Source of the DNA: Actinomadura rudentiformis
GTDB lineage: Bacteria; Actinomycetota; Actinomycetes; Streptosporangiales; Streptosporangiaceae
Length of the DNA: 64,000 nt
Assembly: GCF_008923185.1 (NCBI RefSeq)
Contig: NZ_WBMT01000004.1
Span: forward strand, 1 to 64,000
Reading direction: 5' to 3'
Shown here in pieces: positions 34,801-44,388 of this stretch (the stretch's first letter is position 1; every line of letters begins with the position of its first letter). The notes beneath the pieces were generated by a model. That model was not told the DNA's origin. It searched no databases and saw nothing but the letters and a program-made list of their open reading frames with translations. Position numbers and translations under genes: made by a program.

Positions 34801-37680
34801 TCAAAACAGGGTGTCGCGGACGCGCAGAGGCCGGTAACCGGTGGGGCCGAGCTGGGCGAGTTCGCCTTCGATGTCGACGTCGATTGAGCCGAAGAAGTTG
34901 ATGTTCTCGCTGTGCGCGGGTGAGATGTGGGCCAGGACCTGGTCGTCGATGCGGCGGCCGGCCGCGCGCATCGAGGCCACCGCCAGCCCGTAGTACTCGG
35001 TCGTCCAGGTCGTATCCGGGGTTGGTGACCAGCGTCAGGCACCAGGCCTGTTCGGTCTGCTGCTCCAGGTGGCGGGCGCGCACCGCGCCCTCGTGGGTGT
35101 ACAGCAGGTCCCGCTTCAGCGCGTGCAGCGATTCGCCCTTGTTGAGCTGCCGGGAGATCTTGCGCCGGTACGCCGCATCCGACAGGTACCGGGCGGCGTA
35201 GATCGTGCGGCGCAGCGCCCCGTACTCCTTCAGCGCCGCGGCCAGCGCGTTCTGCCGGCCCGACGCCGACAGCTTGCCGACCAGCAGCGAGGCGGTGGCG
35301 TGCCCGAACTTCAGCGACCCGGCCAGCCGCAGCAAGTCGTCCCAGTGCGCCGCGATCAACGCGGTGTTGGCTCGCCGGGCCAGCAGCGGCCCCGCCAGCG
35401 GGAACGCCGCCGACACCTGCGCCTTCGGGCCGGTCCGGTACAGGGTGATCTTGCCCAGGTCCCGGATCCGCGGCGACAATTGGAGGCCGAGCAGGTCGAA
35501 CAGCGCGAAATTCGCCAGGGTCACCCCGTGGGTATCGGTGGCGTGCTCGGTGATCGGGATGTCAGTGGCGTTGCCGAGGATCTCATCCAGCATGTAGTGC
35601 GCCTCCCGCCGGGTCGCCACGATCACCTTGGTGCCGTAGGTGGTGTGCCGGTCGGTCACATGCGTGTACGTCGACAACCCCTCATGGGCGAAATACCTGC
35701 TGAGCGCGCGGGCGGTGACGGACTTACCGCGGGTGGGGAACCGCTGGCCGTCCGAGGACGACAACGTGCCCGACCCGAACACCGCCGTCAGCGGCAGCTT
35801 TCCGTGGTAGCCGATGAGCGCCAGGTTCGCCGCCCGCAGCGTCTCTTCACGCACGTACCATTCGGCGGTCCAGGCCAGGATGTCGTGGGAGATGCCGCAC
35901 GCGTCCGCCATCCGGGTCAGCCCGAGGTTGGTGGACTGGGCGATCAGCACCGCGATCAGGTTCCGCTTCAGCTCCGGGCTGCGGGCCTGCTTGCCGCCGG
36001 CGTGGGTGAAGCAGCCCAAGAACCCGGTGCGCTTGTCCATCTCGATCAGCAGTGACACGATCGGCGCGAACGGCAGCATCTCGGTCAGCTCGGCCTTGAG
36101 CGCGACCGCCTCGGCCGGGACGTCTTCGGCCGACAACGGGGAGATCACCAGATCGCCCCCCTCATCCAGGCGGACCAGGCCGTCGCCCGCAGCTAGGGTC
36201 TGCTCCAGCTCGCCCAGCGCCGTGTGCAACTCCTTCTCGACCCGGGCCAGGCCCGCCGCGGCATCGTAGGGCTTGCCCACCAACCGGCAGAACTCCACTC
36301 GCTGACCCGCCCACTTGGCGGAGGTGAGCAGGTAGGCGGCCGGGTCGCTGTAGCGGCGCGAGCCGGGCACCCACACATCCCCGACCGCAGCCCATCGCGC
36401 AGCGCCAGCAGCACGCACAGCTCCCAGTAGTGCCGGAAGGCGCTGGTGTCGTCGGCCTCGGCCGCGTCCTGCAAATAGCCGCGCCAGCGCGCCGGCACGA
36501 ATCCCGCAGGCGCGCCCGCAGGAACCTTGCGGGCGCCGCTGGCGTTGAGGTCCCGCAGGATCTCCACCGTCGCCAACAGGTCGGCGGCTGCGGTGCCGCC
36601 CGCAAGCGGAACCGCCTCCAGTACCTGCGGAGTGAACTGCCGCAGATACCCATACGAGGCGTCCAGAGCGGCCAGATGCCCGTGGTCGCGGGGCAGCGGC
36701 GGCAACGCCGCCGACTGCGCCGCGCGCAGCCGCTTCCACCCGACCAGCTCACCGCGCAGCAGGCCGCCGACCTCCTCATCGGGCACCGCCGGATCAGCGA
36801 CGACCGCCAAGATCGCGTCCAACAGCGCCTGCCGATCCTCCCCGGTCTTGGCTCGCTCGGCCAGCGCGCCGGCATCCTGCGCTCGGCCTTGCTCTCCCGC
36901 GCCGAAACCGCCTGGTCCAACAACTGCACGACCTCGTCCAGCACCTCGGTCGCCGACTGCGCCAGCAGCGTCAACAAGATCGGATAACGGCGCTCGGGAT
37001 CGCGCCGCTGCAGCGCTTGCGCCGTCAACCGGCGCCCCACCGTGGCCAGGAACCGGCGCCGCTCCGCCGGCAACACCGACAGATCCAGCCGGTGCGCGTC
37101 CATCGCGCGCAGGAACTCCAGCTTGGCAATCTCGGCTTTCACCGCCGCCGGCGAGGCCTCCACCGGGCCCTTGCCCAACCCGCTTCACCACCGAAACCGG
37201 ACCCGGCCGGATCACCTTCGCCGAGATCAGGTACTCGCACGCAAGCGGGAACAGCAGCGTCGGGAGTCATGCTCCATCGCCCGCGCCAGCAGGAACTCAT
37301 CCAGCTCCTCCAACTCCAGCGCCGTCGCCGCCCGCCACCCCAGGTACTGCGCCGCCAGCCGCAGATGATCCGTGCGAGTCTTGGCCCGCCGCCCATACGC
37401 CCCAATCACCTTCGGATCGACCTGAAGCTGCGTGGCCAGCCGCGCAACGGCCGCCAGCGGCGCGGACGCCACATCGTCCGGCACGAACCCCAGCCACGGC
37501 AACGTGCACAACGCCACTGCCAGCCCGAGCCGATCCGCAGGGCCCCGCCCCCCGGCCCGGATCCACGAACGCCACGTCCGCCGGGGCCAAGGTGAAAAAC
37601 CGGAACAGCTCCTCCCTGCCGATCTCAGGGAACCGCCGCAGCCCCTCCAACTCCTCGTCAGTGAACACCGGAGCGACCAC
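34801..37680 (-). pseudogene. tnpA: Tn3-family transposase of element B, multiply frameshifted
   Basis: Near full length (about 960 codons) but needing roughly six frame changes, near 37555, 37255, 37175, 36880, 36385 and 35015. Start GTG 37680, 50 bp inside the right repeat, after a GGGAGG box; stop TGA at 34801. N-terminal DUF4158-like domain (VAPVFTDEELEGLRRFPEIG), catalytic Asp in SSSDGQRFPTRGKS, Asp in EHATDTHGVT and Glu in NKGESLHALKRDL all remain. Homologous to the element A fragment, unlike element C. Either a true pseudogene or a locus with base-calling errors; neighbouring genes are intact, which favours real decay. Confidence 0.85.
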
Positions 37681-37729
37681 CAGCAACCTCCCACCGGAGT
37701 CCAAAGACCCCGGTTCGGGAGCCTACGCC

Positions 37730-37770
37730 GCCATATCCGCCCGATCCTTCCCGAGTACTACGGCGGCCAC
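37730..37770 (-). repeat. Right terminal inverted repeat of element B
   Basis: On the minus strand it begins GTGGCCGCCGTAGTACTCGG and ends GGGCGGATATGGC, pairing with 28747-28787 apart from a few mismatches near the outer end. Confidence 0.88.
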
Positions 37771-37787
37771 TTCCCTTCCAGTGCTCT

Positions 37788-37810
37788 ATCGTTTATCGTC
37801 GATGAACGAT
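37788..37810. promoter_or_regulatory. ArsR operator overlapping the arsR start codon
   Basis: ATCGTTTATCG (37788-37798) and CGATGAACGAT (37800-37810) are inverse copies with one mismatch around a central T. The right arm covers the first base pairs of the ATG, so bound repressor would block both transcription and the start region. Confidence 0.7.
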
Positions 37811-38165
37811 GGATACGCACAAAGGGCCGCTGGACAGGCCCACCGCCACCGAATACGCCTCCTGGTTCAAGGCGCTGGCCGACCCGACCAGGGTCCAGAT
37901 CGTGTCGCTGCTGGCCCGCCAGGCCCGCCCCATGAACGTCGGCGAGATCGTCGAGGCCGTCCAGGTCGGCCAGTCCACCGTCTCGGCCCATCTGAAGATC
38001 CTGGCCGAGGTCCGCTTCGTGCTCGCCGATGCCCGCGGCACCGCCCGCTACTACCGGATCAACGACGCCTGCGTGGATTGTTTCCCCACGGCCGCGGACC
38101 TGGTCATGGGCCGCCCCGCACCCGCCACTCCCACCTGCCCTCCGGCGAACGGAGACCCCTCATGA
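37809..38165 (+). CDS. arsR: ArsR-family repressor of the arsM operon
   Basis: 118 residues. Winged HTH (VGEIVEAVQVGQSTVSAHLK) of the ArsR/SmtB type, with two cysteines late in the protein (DACVDCFPTAAD) as probable metalloid ligands. Its stop overlaps the arsM start (ATGA). Before element B inserted, its promoter faced the arsR-arsC fusion operon. Confidence 0.9.
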   Translation: MDTHKGPLDRPTATEYASWFKALADPTRVQIVSLLARQARPMNVGEIVEAVQVGQSTVSAHLKILAEVRFVLADARGTARYYRINDACVDCFPTAADLVMGRPAPATPTCPPANGDPS

Positions 38166-38911
38166 CAGACCGGCCCACCCAAGATCGCGTCCCCGACCCG
38201 GTGGTGCAGCGCTACTCCGGCCTGGCGCGCCTCGCCCAGGCCGGCGGCACACCCTTGGACTGCGACGCCGACTCGTTCGAACAAGGGTGCTTCGGTGCCG
38301 CCGCCTACACCGAGACCGATCCGGTCCCTGAGGCGGCGTTGCGCGCCAGCCTCGGCTGCGGCAACCCCCTCGCCGTCGCCGAGCTCAAGCCGGGCGAGAC
38401 CGTGCTGGACCTTGGCTCGGGCGGTGGCCTGGACGTACTCCTGTCGGCCCGCCGTGTCGCCCCCGGCGGCACCGCCTACGGCCTGGACGCCAGTGAGGAC
38501 ATGCTGGAACTCGCCCGCGCCAACGCCGCCCAGTCCGGCCTGGAGAACGCGCACTTCCTGCACGGCCGCATCGAGGACATCCCGCTGACCGACGCCAGCG
38601 TCGACGTCGTCATCTCCAACTGCGTCATCAATCTGTCGGCCGACAAGTCCCGCGTGTTCGCCGAGACCTTCCGCGTGCTGCGCCCTGGCGGCCGCCTCGG
38701 CATCAGCGACGTCATCGCCGACGACGACCTGGAACCCGCACTGCGCGCGGCCGCCGAGCAGCGCGTCGGCTGCGCCCGCGGTACTCTCACCGCCGGCCAA
38801 TACCGCCACCTGCTCACCGCGACCGGCTTCACCCACATCACCATCACCGCCACCAGCGACGCCGGCGACGGCCTCCACTCGGCGATCGTGCAGGCCGACA
38901 AACCGCGATAG
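38162..38911 (+). CDS. arsM: Arsenite S-adenosylmethionine methyltransferase
   Basis: 249 residues. SAM-binding motif VLDLGSGGGLDVLLSARRV; conserved cysteines in PLDCDADSFEQGCFG, VVISNCVINLSADK and RVGCARGTLTAG fit the As(III)-binding Cys set of ArsM. It methylates arsenite to volatile or less retained species. Translationally coupled to arsR. Together with cadI/arsI, arsC and the aquaporin it gives the strain reduction, efflux and methylation routes for arsenic. Confidence 0.92.
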   Translation: MTDRPTQDRVPDPVVQRYSGLARLAQAGGTPLDCDADSFEQGCFGAAAYTETDPVPEAALRASLGCGNPLAVAELKPGETVLDLGSGGGLDVLLSARRVAPGGTAYGLDASEDMLELARANAAQSGLENAHFLHGRIEDIPLTDASVDVVISNCVINLSADKSRVFAETFRVLRPGGRLGISDVIADDDLEPALRAAAEQRVGCARGTLTAGQYRHLLTATGFTHITITATSDAGDGLHSAIVQADKPR

Positions 38912-39180
38912 CCCGTCGCAGCGGCCACCGAAACCGCGCGACGTCAATGTGTCCGCTGTTCAGTGCGTCACCTATCGCGCCGTGCCTGCGCCGGTGTTCG
39001 GGCGCCAGTGACAGGTCTATCAGCGTCCTGACTGGGCCTCCTGCTCCCGAACGTGCCCAGGCCGTGGAACCGCGCCCGCGCCGGTAATGCCCCGCCCCAA
39101 TCTGGCCTGGTCGGCGCGGGTCACGGCGGGTAGGCGGAGCCGGAGCCCCGGACGCTTTCGGTCCGGGGGGCGCGGGATGA

Positions 39181-39960
39181 GTCGGGCACTTCTATCTCGA
39201 CATCGCCCACTGGGCCACAGCCGACCCCGCCCGCTGGGGGCCCTGGGTGGCTCCCTGCCCCATCAGGATTGAGGAGGCGTCCCACACCAAGGACCTCCAG
39301 CACCGCAAGGCCCGAACCGATCAACGGACCCGAGAACGGATGCCGGTCCTGCCCGTCCTGGTGGCCGCGCCGACCAGGCCCGGCGAGGCAACACCGAACT
39401 GCTCCAGGCCGCCCAGGCCAGCGCCCCGGGCGAGGAATTCACTGGAGCCGGCCAGCAGCTCAGCCGATCGGGTCCTGACCAGCGGCAGCGGCGCGCGGGT
39501 CTGGTCTGATGATCCCTCCACAGGAGAGCGGCGCTATCTCACGCAGGAAGAACACCGAGGCTTCTGGACCTGGACCGCAGTCGAGATCCTGCGCCACACC
39601 GGCATCCGGATCGAAGAACTGACCGAACTCAGCCACCACAGCTGCGTCCAATACACCCTGACCACCAGGGAACTCATCCCGCTGCTGCACATCGCCCCGT
39701 CCAAGACCGACACCGAACGGCTCCTGGTCATCTCCCCAGAACTGGCCGACGTGCTCAGCGCCATCGTCCGCCGAATTCGCGGCAGCGGCGGCGCTGTCCC
39801 CTTGGTGATCGCCTACGACAACCAAGAACGCCTGGAGCGGGAGGGTGAGCTGCGTGAGGGGCTCACTGTCGATGAGGCGGTCGACATCCTGGTGGACATG
39901 GCCGAGCGAACCGTGTGCCGGACGCCGGACGCCCCAGCTGCACGTAGCCGGGGCGCCTGA
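39181..39960 (+). pseudogene. Site-specific integrase remnant
   Basis: HFYLDIAHWATADPARWGPW, HTKDLQHRKARTDQRTRERM and, after a double shift around 39370-39480, RRYLTQEEHRGFWTWTAVEI, LRHTGIRIEELTELSHHSC and PSKTDTERLLVISPELADVL. This is the middle of a large phage/transposon-type tyrosine recombinase, including its Arg; the start and the HxxR-Tyr end are missing. Confidence 0.65.
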
Positions 39961-40024
39961 CGTCGAATCGAACCGGGGGCAGCAGACCGCTACGAGACTG
40001 AACGGGCAGCGGGTCGGCACCTTC

Positions 40025-40564
40025 TCAGGCTTCGCAGCCGCTTTCGGTCTCGGCGGTGCAGGTGTCGAACCCGCTCGCCCCGTTGGCGATGTCCACCCCG
40101 CTGCTGCCGTTCAAGATGTCATCCCCGCCGTTGCCGTTCAGGATGTCATCCCCACCGTTGCCGTTGAGCCCGTCCCGGCGGGATCCGCCGTTCAGGGTGT
40201 CGATGCCGCTGCCGCCTAGAACGGACGCCTGCAACGAGGTGTTGTTGGTGAACGTGTCATTGCCCCCGATCATGCCCGCGTCGATGAACTGCACGTTCGT
40301 CGAGCACGAGACCACGTTCGCCCCAAGGGAGGAGCATCCGGCTCCCGGGGAGATCCCCGAGTCGGAGTCGACCGTGAGCCGCCCCCCGAACTGGAACCCG
40401 ATGTTGACGGTCTCCCCGGCGGACGTCCCGACGATGAACAGCGTGTTGCCGCTGACATGGACGGACGTGGTCGATGCGGCGTTCGCCGGGATTGCGGTCG
40501 CGAGCCCGGCGACGATGATCGCCAGTGCGGTGAGGAGACGTTGGACTACTGGCAGGCCAGTCAT
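40025..40564 (-). CDS. Secreted protein with RTX-like calcium-binding repeats
   Basis: 179 residues from ATG 40564 (AAAGGG upstream). Signal peptide (LTALAIIVAGLATAIPANA), a beta-rich central region with two cysteines, then RTX-like nonapeptide repeats (GGSGIDTLNGG, GNGGDDILNGNGGDDILNG, residues about 120-165), which fold in extracellular calcium. A short relative of hemolysin-type proteins, without catalytic domain; probably a surface or matrix protein. Confidence 0.8.
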   Translation of the reverse strand: MTGLPVVQRLLTALAIIVAGLATAIPANAASTTSVHVSGNTLFIVGTSAGETVNIGFQFGGRLTVDSDSGISPGAGCSSLGANVVSCSTNVQFIDAGMIGGNDTFTNNTSLQASVLGGSGIDTLNGGSRRDGLNGNGGDDILNGNGGDDILNGSSGVDIANGASGFDTCTAETESGCEA

Positions 40565-40777
40565 GTCGGTGCACCCTTTCATAGGACACTATGTACGGTT
40601 AAATTGAGCATGAGGGTTGACCGGACATGCTGTCAAGTCAATATGGAGCGGGCTGCGCCCGCCGACCGTTCGCCAACCGGGGGCAGCTGCGCCGGCGCTA
40701 CCGCGAGGGCATGGAGGGCCAACTCGGCGGTAGGTGGACGGCGGTCCCCGAAATTGCCCAGCCCCCACCCTTTGGTT

Positions 40778-40794
40778 AGATGACATGAACATCT
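40778..40794. promoter_or_regulatory. AGATG/CATCT inverted repeat upstream of the phosphoglycerate-mutase-like gene
   Basis: AGATG (40778-40782) and CATCT (40790-40794), spacer 7, followed by a further GGATG and ATCATCTGA. Half-sites of the same kind recur upstream of the PPDK-like operon (43959-43980), suggesting one shared regulator. Confidence 0.45.
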
Positions 40795-40833
40795 GGATGT
40801 TTTTATCATCTGAGTTCGTGGAGGTAAGTGCTG

Positions 40834-41421
40834 GTGGCGACACGGCATCTGTACGTGGTGAGGCATGGCGCGGCCGACCCATTCGGGGAGTTGACCGAGG
40901 TCGGGCGGCGGCAGTCGGAGTTGGTGGCCGACCGGCTCGCCTGCCTGCCGATCGACGTGGTGTGGCACTCGCCCCTGCCGCGCGCGGTGCGCTCGGCGCG
41001 CATCATCGGCGAGCGCCTGCCGCGCGTTCCCGTACGGGAGGCGGCCGAGCTGGTCGATCATGTGCCTCATGTACCGGAGCGGGTCCCCCCGGCATGGGCC
41101 GGGTTCTTCGACGGTTACGACGCCGCGGAGGCGGCGGCAGGCGCACGCCTCGCGGACTCACTGGTCGAACGGTTCGCCCGTCCTGCCGAGAGCGAGACGC
41201 ACGAGGTCCTGGTGACGCATGCCTATCCGGTGGCCTGGCTGGTGCGGCACGCTCTGGACGCGCCGCCGGTGCGGTGGCTCGGGTTGGACTGCGGGAACGC
41301 GGCGGTCACGGCGATCCGTTACCACGACGGTGCGGCGCCGGCGGTGCTGGTGTACAACGACATGGGCCACCTGCCGCCCGGCCTGCGTTGGACGGGGTTC
41401 GGACCCGGCGTACGGCCGTGA
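40834..41421 (+). CDS. Histidine phosphatase / phosphoglycerate-mutase family protein
   Basis: 195 residues. Catalytic RHG (LYVVRHGAADPFGELTEVG), substrate Arg in SPLPRAVRSARII and the second His in VLVTHAYPVAWLVRHAL. A phosphatase more likely than a mutase. Start GTG 40834, 9 nt after GGAGG; GTG 40828 is possible but too close. Convergent with the PPDK-like operon, with only 26 bp between stops. Confidence 0.85.
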   Translation: MATRHLYVVRHGAADPFGELTEVGRRQSELVADRLACLPIDVVWHSPLPRAVRSARIIGERLPRVPVREAAELVDHVPHVPERVPPAWAGFFDGYDAAEAAAGARLADSLVERFARPAESETHEVLVTHAYPVAWLVRHALDAPPVRWLGLDCGNAAVTAIRYHDGAAPAVLVYNDMGHLPPGLRWTGFGPGVRP

Positions 41422-41447
41422 GGGCGGGGCGGCAGGGGCGAGATAAA

Positions 41448-43088
41448 TCACTCCGGAGGTGCGTGACCGAGCGCGGCGCGGGCCGCGTTGAGGCGCTGGA
41501 CCTCATCGCGTTCGGTGCGGTTGCCCGACGCCTCGTCCGCCCATGCCAGCAGCCGGTGCAGATGCATGTCGGCGGCATCCGTGGTGATCGGAGGGCTGCC
41601 GAGGGCGAGCGTTCCGGTGGTTCCGTCGACGGTGACGACAGTGCCCTCGCCGAGGGTGCGCCCGCCGGCCGTCACCGAGGCGCCGGCGGCGTCGATCGAC
41701 AGGCCGGTGATGCCGACGACGGCGGGTTTTCCCATCGCCCGCGCGACGACTGCGGCGTGGCTGGCCGGCCCTCCGCGCGCGGTGACGATTCCCGCCACGG
41801 CGGCCAGGCCGCGCATGTCGTGCGGGGAGGTCTCCGGACGTACCAGGATGACCGGGCCGTCGGCGGCCATCCGCACCGCCGCATCGGTCGTGGTCGCGAC
41901 CCTGCCGACCGCGACGCCGGGGCACGCCCCCGCTCCTCGGGCCAGGACGTCGGCCCGCGCAGAGGTTGCGATGCGCGGGGTCCGGGCGTGCTGGAGGTGC
42001 CGAGGCGAGACCCTGCGCAGCGCTTCGTGGCGCGTGATCACACACTCGTCGGCCAGGTCGGTCGCGACGCGTACCGCGGCTGCGCCGGTGTACCGGCCGG
42101 GCCGGGTCTGCAACAGCCACAGCCGGCCGGCCTGGAAGGTGAACTCGACGTAGCAGGCATCGCGGTAGTGCTTCTCGACCCGGGTGAGGGCGTCGGTCAG
42201 GGCGGCCCACACGGCGGGTTCTCGCGCGTGGAGTTCGTCCAGGGGGCGGGTCGGTGATCGGCCCGAGACGACGGCCTCGCCCTGGTGCCCGAACAGGACG
42301 TCGCCGAACGGGACGTTCTCGCCGGTGTTGGGGTCGCGGCTGAAGGCGACTCCGGTGCCGCTGCGGTCGTCGCGGTTCCCGAACACCATGGCTTGGACGA
42401 TCACGGCGGTGCCGAGGTCGTGCGGGATGTCGTGGAGCTCGCGGTAGGTGCGTGCGCGTGGCGCGTCCCATGAGGAGAACACGGCCCCGACTGCCAGCTC
42501 CAGCTGCCGGGGCGCGTCATCGGGGAGCGGTTGGCCGCATCGCTGCCGGATGAGCTGCTGGGCCGCCTGGATCTCGTCGGCGAGGCGACCTTCCTCGTCA
42601 TCGGACGATCGCGCGGCGGCCCGGTCGAGAGCGGCGGACACGCCGCCGTCCGAGATGTCGGTGAGCGCGGAGGCGAAGCCGGACAGCATCCGCAGCCGTG
42701 AGTCGAGCGCGAACCGCGCGTCCCCGGTCTCAGCCGCCAGGCCCGCCGTCGCCTCGGACGTGAGGCCCAGGTTGAGGATGGTGTTCATCATGCCGGGCAT
42801 CGACACGCTCGCCCCTGAGCGGACCGACACGACCAGCGGGGTCCGCGTCGCACCGAACCGCCGTCCCGTCGCCGCCTCCAGGCCCCTCATCGCGGTCACG
42901 AGTTCCGCGCCGAGCCCGGCGGGAAGGCTCCCTTCGCGCAGGAAGGCCCGGCAGGCCTCGGTGGTGATGACGAACGCGGCGGGCACCGGTAGTTCCAGCC
43001 GGTGCAGTGCCACGAGGCCGTGTGCCTTGGCGCCCAGGATCTCGGCGGATTCCTCGACCTGCGCCGAGATCGGACGGATCCATCTCAT
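41448..43088 (-). CDS. Truncated PPDK-like protein: ATP-grasp plus phospho-histidine domain
   Basis: 546 residues. N-terminal PEP/pyruvate-binding ATP-grasp (VVSVRSGASVSMPGMMNTIL; CYVEFTFQAGRLWLLQTRPG) and a swivelling domain with the phospho-His in TARGGPASHAAVVARAMGKP. The C-terminal PEP/pyruvate TIM barrel of pyruvate phosphate dikinase (about 880 residues) is absent, and the protein ends normally. It could pass phosphate from ATP to an unknown acceptor, like rifampin phosphotransferase or PEP synthase relatives. Coupled to the upstream gene (ATGA). Confidence 0.85.
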   Translation of the reverse strand: MRWIRPISAQVEESAEILGAKAHGLVALHRLELPVPAAFVITTEACRAFLREGSLPAGLGAELVTAMRGLEAATGRRFGATRTPLVVSVRSGASVSMPGMMNTILNLGLTSEATAGLAAETGDARFALDSRLRMLSGFASALTDISDGGVSAALDRAAARSSDDEEGRLADEIQAAQQLIRQRCGQPLPDDAPRQLELAVGAVFSSWDAPRARTYRELHDIPHDLGTAVIVQAMVFGNRDDRSGTGVAFSRDPNTGENVPFGDVLFGHQGEAVVSGRSPTRPLDELHAREPAVWAALTDALTRVEKHYRDACYVEFTFQAGRLWLLQTRPGRYTGAAAVRVATDLADECVITRHEALRRVSPRHLQHARTPRIATSARADVLARGAGACPGVAVGRVATTTDAAVRMAADGPVILVRPETSPHDMRGLAAVAGIVTARGGPASHAAVVARAMGKPAVVGITGLSIDAAGASVTAGGRTLGEGTVVTVDGTTGTLALGSPPITTDAADMHLHRLLAWADEASGNRTERDEVQRLNAARAALGHAPPE

Positions 43089-43711
43089 CGGGGTATCCCG
43101 AGGGTGGCGAGCAGGTCTTCGTGCAGCTCGGCCCACACGGTGTGGTACGAGGCGATGTGGTCGGCCACGTACTCCAGTTGTCCTGAGGCGGCACGGGTGA
43201 GGGCGTGGCTGAGGCGGTCCCGGTAGAGGCCGAAGCGGGGCACCGCCGCCGCCAGTTCGGCGCACACCGCTGCGGCTCGCCGGTCCAGGTCGGTGAACCG
43301 GCCGAGAACGCGGGCGTCGTAAGAGGAGTCGCTGTGATCGTTGGCGGTCATGACACCGTCGACGGGCCTCAGTTGCCAGGCCGTGCAGAGATCGAGCAGT
43401 TCCGGGTTGAGCACCATGAACCGCTCGTACGCCGCGGTCACGGCCGCGCGGGCGCCAGCTGCTTCGAGCTGCTGAGTGATGCGCTGGGCGTCTGCGACGC
43501 GGCCGGCGTCCGTCAGCCCCCATGCACCGAACTCGCCGGGCTCATAGGTGACGAGCCCGGCGACCGCGAGATCGATCAGCTCGGACTCGACCGCGGACTC
43601 GTCCATGCCGGTGACGGCTGCCAGGCGTGCGGCGCCCGTGTGGCCACAGCAGCGCAAGGCGTGCAGCACCAGCAGGTCGTCGTCGGTCGAAAAGGATCCA
43701 GGCGTGGTCAT
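43085..43711 (-). CDS. Winged-helix protein partnered with the PPDK-like enzyme
   Basis: 208 residues. N-terminal winged helix (LAAVTGMDESAVESELIDLA, VTYEPGEFGAWGLTDAGR) and a helical C-terminal domain (TAAYERFMVLNPELLDLCTA). The pairing with a short PPDK-like gene recurs in actinomycetes as far as I remember. It may regulate or assist the enzyme. Both ends overlap neighbours. Confidence 0.75.
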   Translation of the reverse strand: MTTPGSFSTDDDLLVLHALRCCGHTGAARLAAVTGMDESAVESELIDLAVAGLVTYEPGEFGAWGLTDAGRVADAQRITQQLEAAGARAAVTAAYERFMVLNPELLDLCTAWQLRPVDGVMTANDHSDSSYDARVLGRFTDLDRRAAAVCAELAAAVPRFGLYRDRLSHALTRAASGQLEYVADHIASYHTVWAELHEDLLATLGIPR

Positions 43712-43914
43712 GTTCCTGCTCTCTGTGACCGTGTGGCGTGCGCGGTGGCGACGGCGTGGGCGGCGCCTCGCCCGTGGGCTCGGGCGACGATCACCCCGTC
43801 CTGGATCCGCGCTGCGGCCTCGGTCCGGTCGTTGGTGCCGGTCAGACCGATGGCCGACGCCAGCACCGATGCGCGTGTGCGTGCCTGCCGCTGGGCCTGC
43901 GTCAGCCTGGACAT
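43708..43914 (-). CDS. Small helical protein, first gene of the PPDK-like operon
   Basis: 68 residues from ATG 43914 (GGAG upstream). Basic, Ala/Arg-rich helix (MSRLTQAQRQARTRASVLAS). No family recognised. It belongs to the coupled operon 43914-41448. Confidence 0.5.
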   Translation of the reverse strand: MSRLTQAQRQARTRASVLASAIGLTGTNDRTEAAARIQDGVIVARAHGRGAAHAVATAHATRSQRAGT

Positions 43915-43958
43915 CACCACTCCATCCCCATCGGCAACATCCTTTAAGATACTCTCAC

Positions 43959-43980
43959 CATCTGAATGATGTCATCATCT
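43959..43980. promoter_or_regulatory. CATCT / ATGATGTCATCAT operator upstream of the PPDK-like operon
   Basis: The palindrome ATGATGTCATCAT (43966-43978) is flanked by CATCT half-sites at 43959-43963 and 43976-43980. A TATCTT -10-like box lies toward the operon. Compare 40778-40794. Confidence 0.5.
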
Positions 43981-44036
43981 GAAAGTGATCGTCGCTCCAG
44001 AGACCGGAGGACGGGATCGGGAGAGGAGGACAGGCG

Positions 44037-44340
44037 CATGGAGGACTACGCGTTCCAGACCGAGGGGCTGGTCAAAAGGTTCGGCACCACCACGGCGCTG
44101 GCCGGGGTCGATCTGCACGCTCGTCCCGGAACGGTGCTGGGGTCGACGTCGTCCGGGACGCCGCAGCGGTGCGGCTGCTCATCGGGCTGACCGGGCAATA
44201 CGCCACGCTCGACGAAGAGCTGACCGGCCTGGGCAACCTCGTGCTGATCGGCCGGTTGCTCGACCTGCAAGCGTGCGGCCGTCCGGCGCGCGGAAGAACT
44301 GCTCGACCGATTCGGGCTCGGCGACGCCGCCGCTCGCCCC
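44037..44340 (+). pseudogene. DrrA-type ABC ATPase remnant
   Basis: MEDYAFQTEGLVKRFGTTTA, ALAGVDLHARPGTVLG, then a jump past Walker A into LIGLTGQYATLDEELTGLGN, LVLIGRLLDL and RRAEELLDRFGLGDAAARP. The P-loop has been deleted and the frame changes; nothing after about 44340 remains. Confidence 0.75.
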
Positions 44341-44388
44341 AGGGACCTGGACCGCCTCGACGAGGCCCGGTCGCCACCTGGACGACGA

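Larger units (their letters stand above)
28742..37775. mobile_element. Element B: 9.0-kb Tn3-family transposon with target duplication TTCCC
   Basis: Terminal inverted repeats of 41 bp at 28747-28787 and 37730-37770, flanked on both sides by TTCCC (28742-28746 and 37771-37775), the 5-bp duplication typical of Tn3-family insertion. Contents left to right: IRS-like site, TnpI-like recombinase, several gene remnants, a small secreted protein, a TetR regulator, a hypothetical gene, a DUF1963 gene between inverted IS-like ends, and a leftward tnpA starting just inside the right repeat. The element separates two divergent arsenic operons. tnpA carries several frameshifts, so it looks immobile now. 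Confidence 0.88.
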
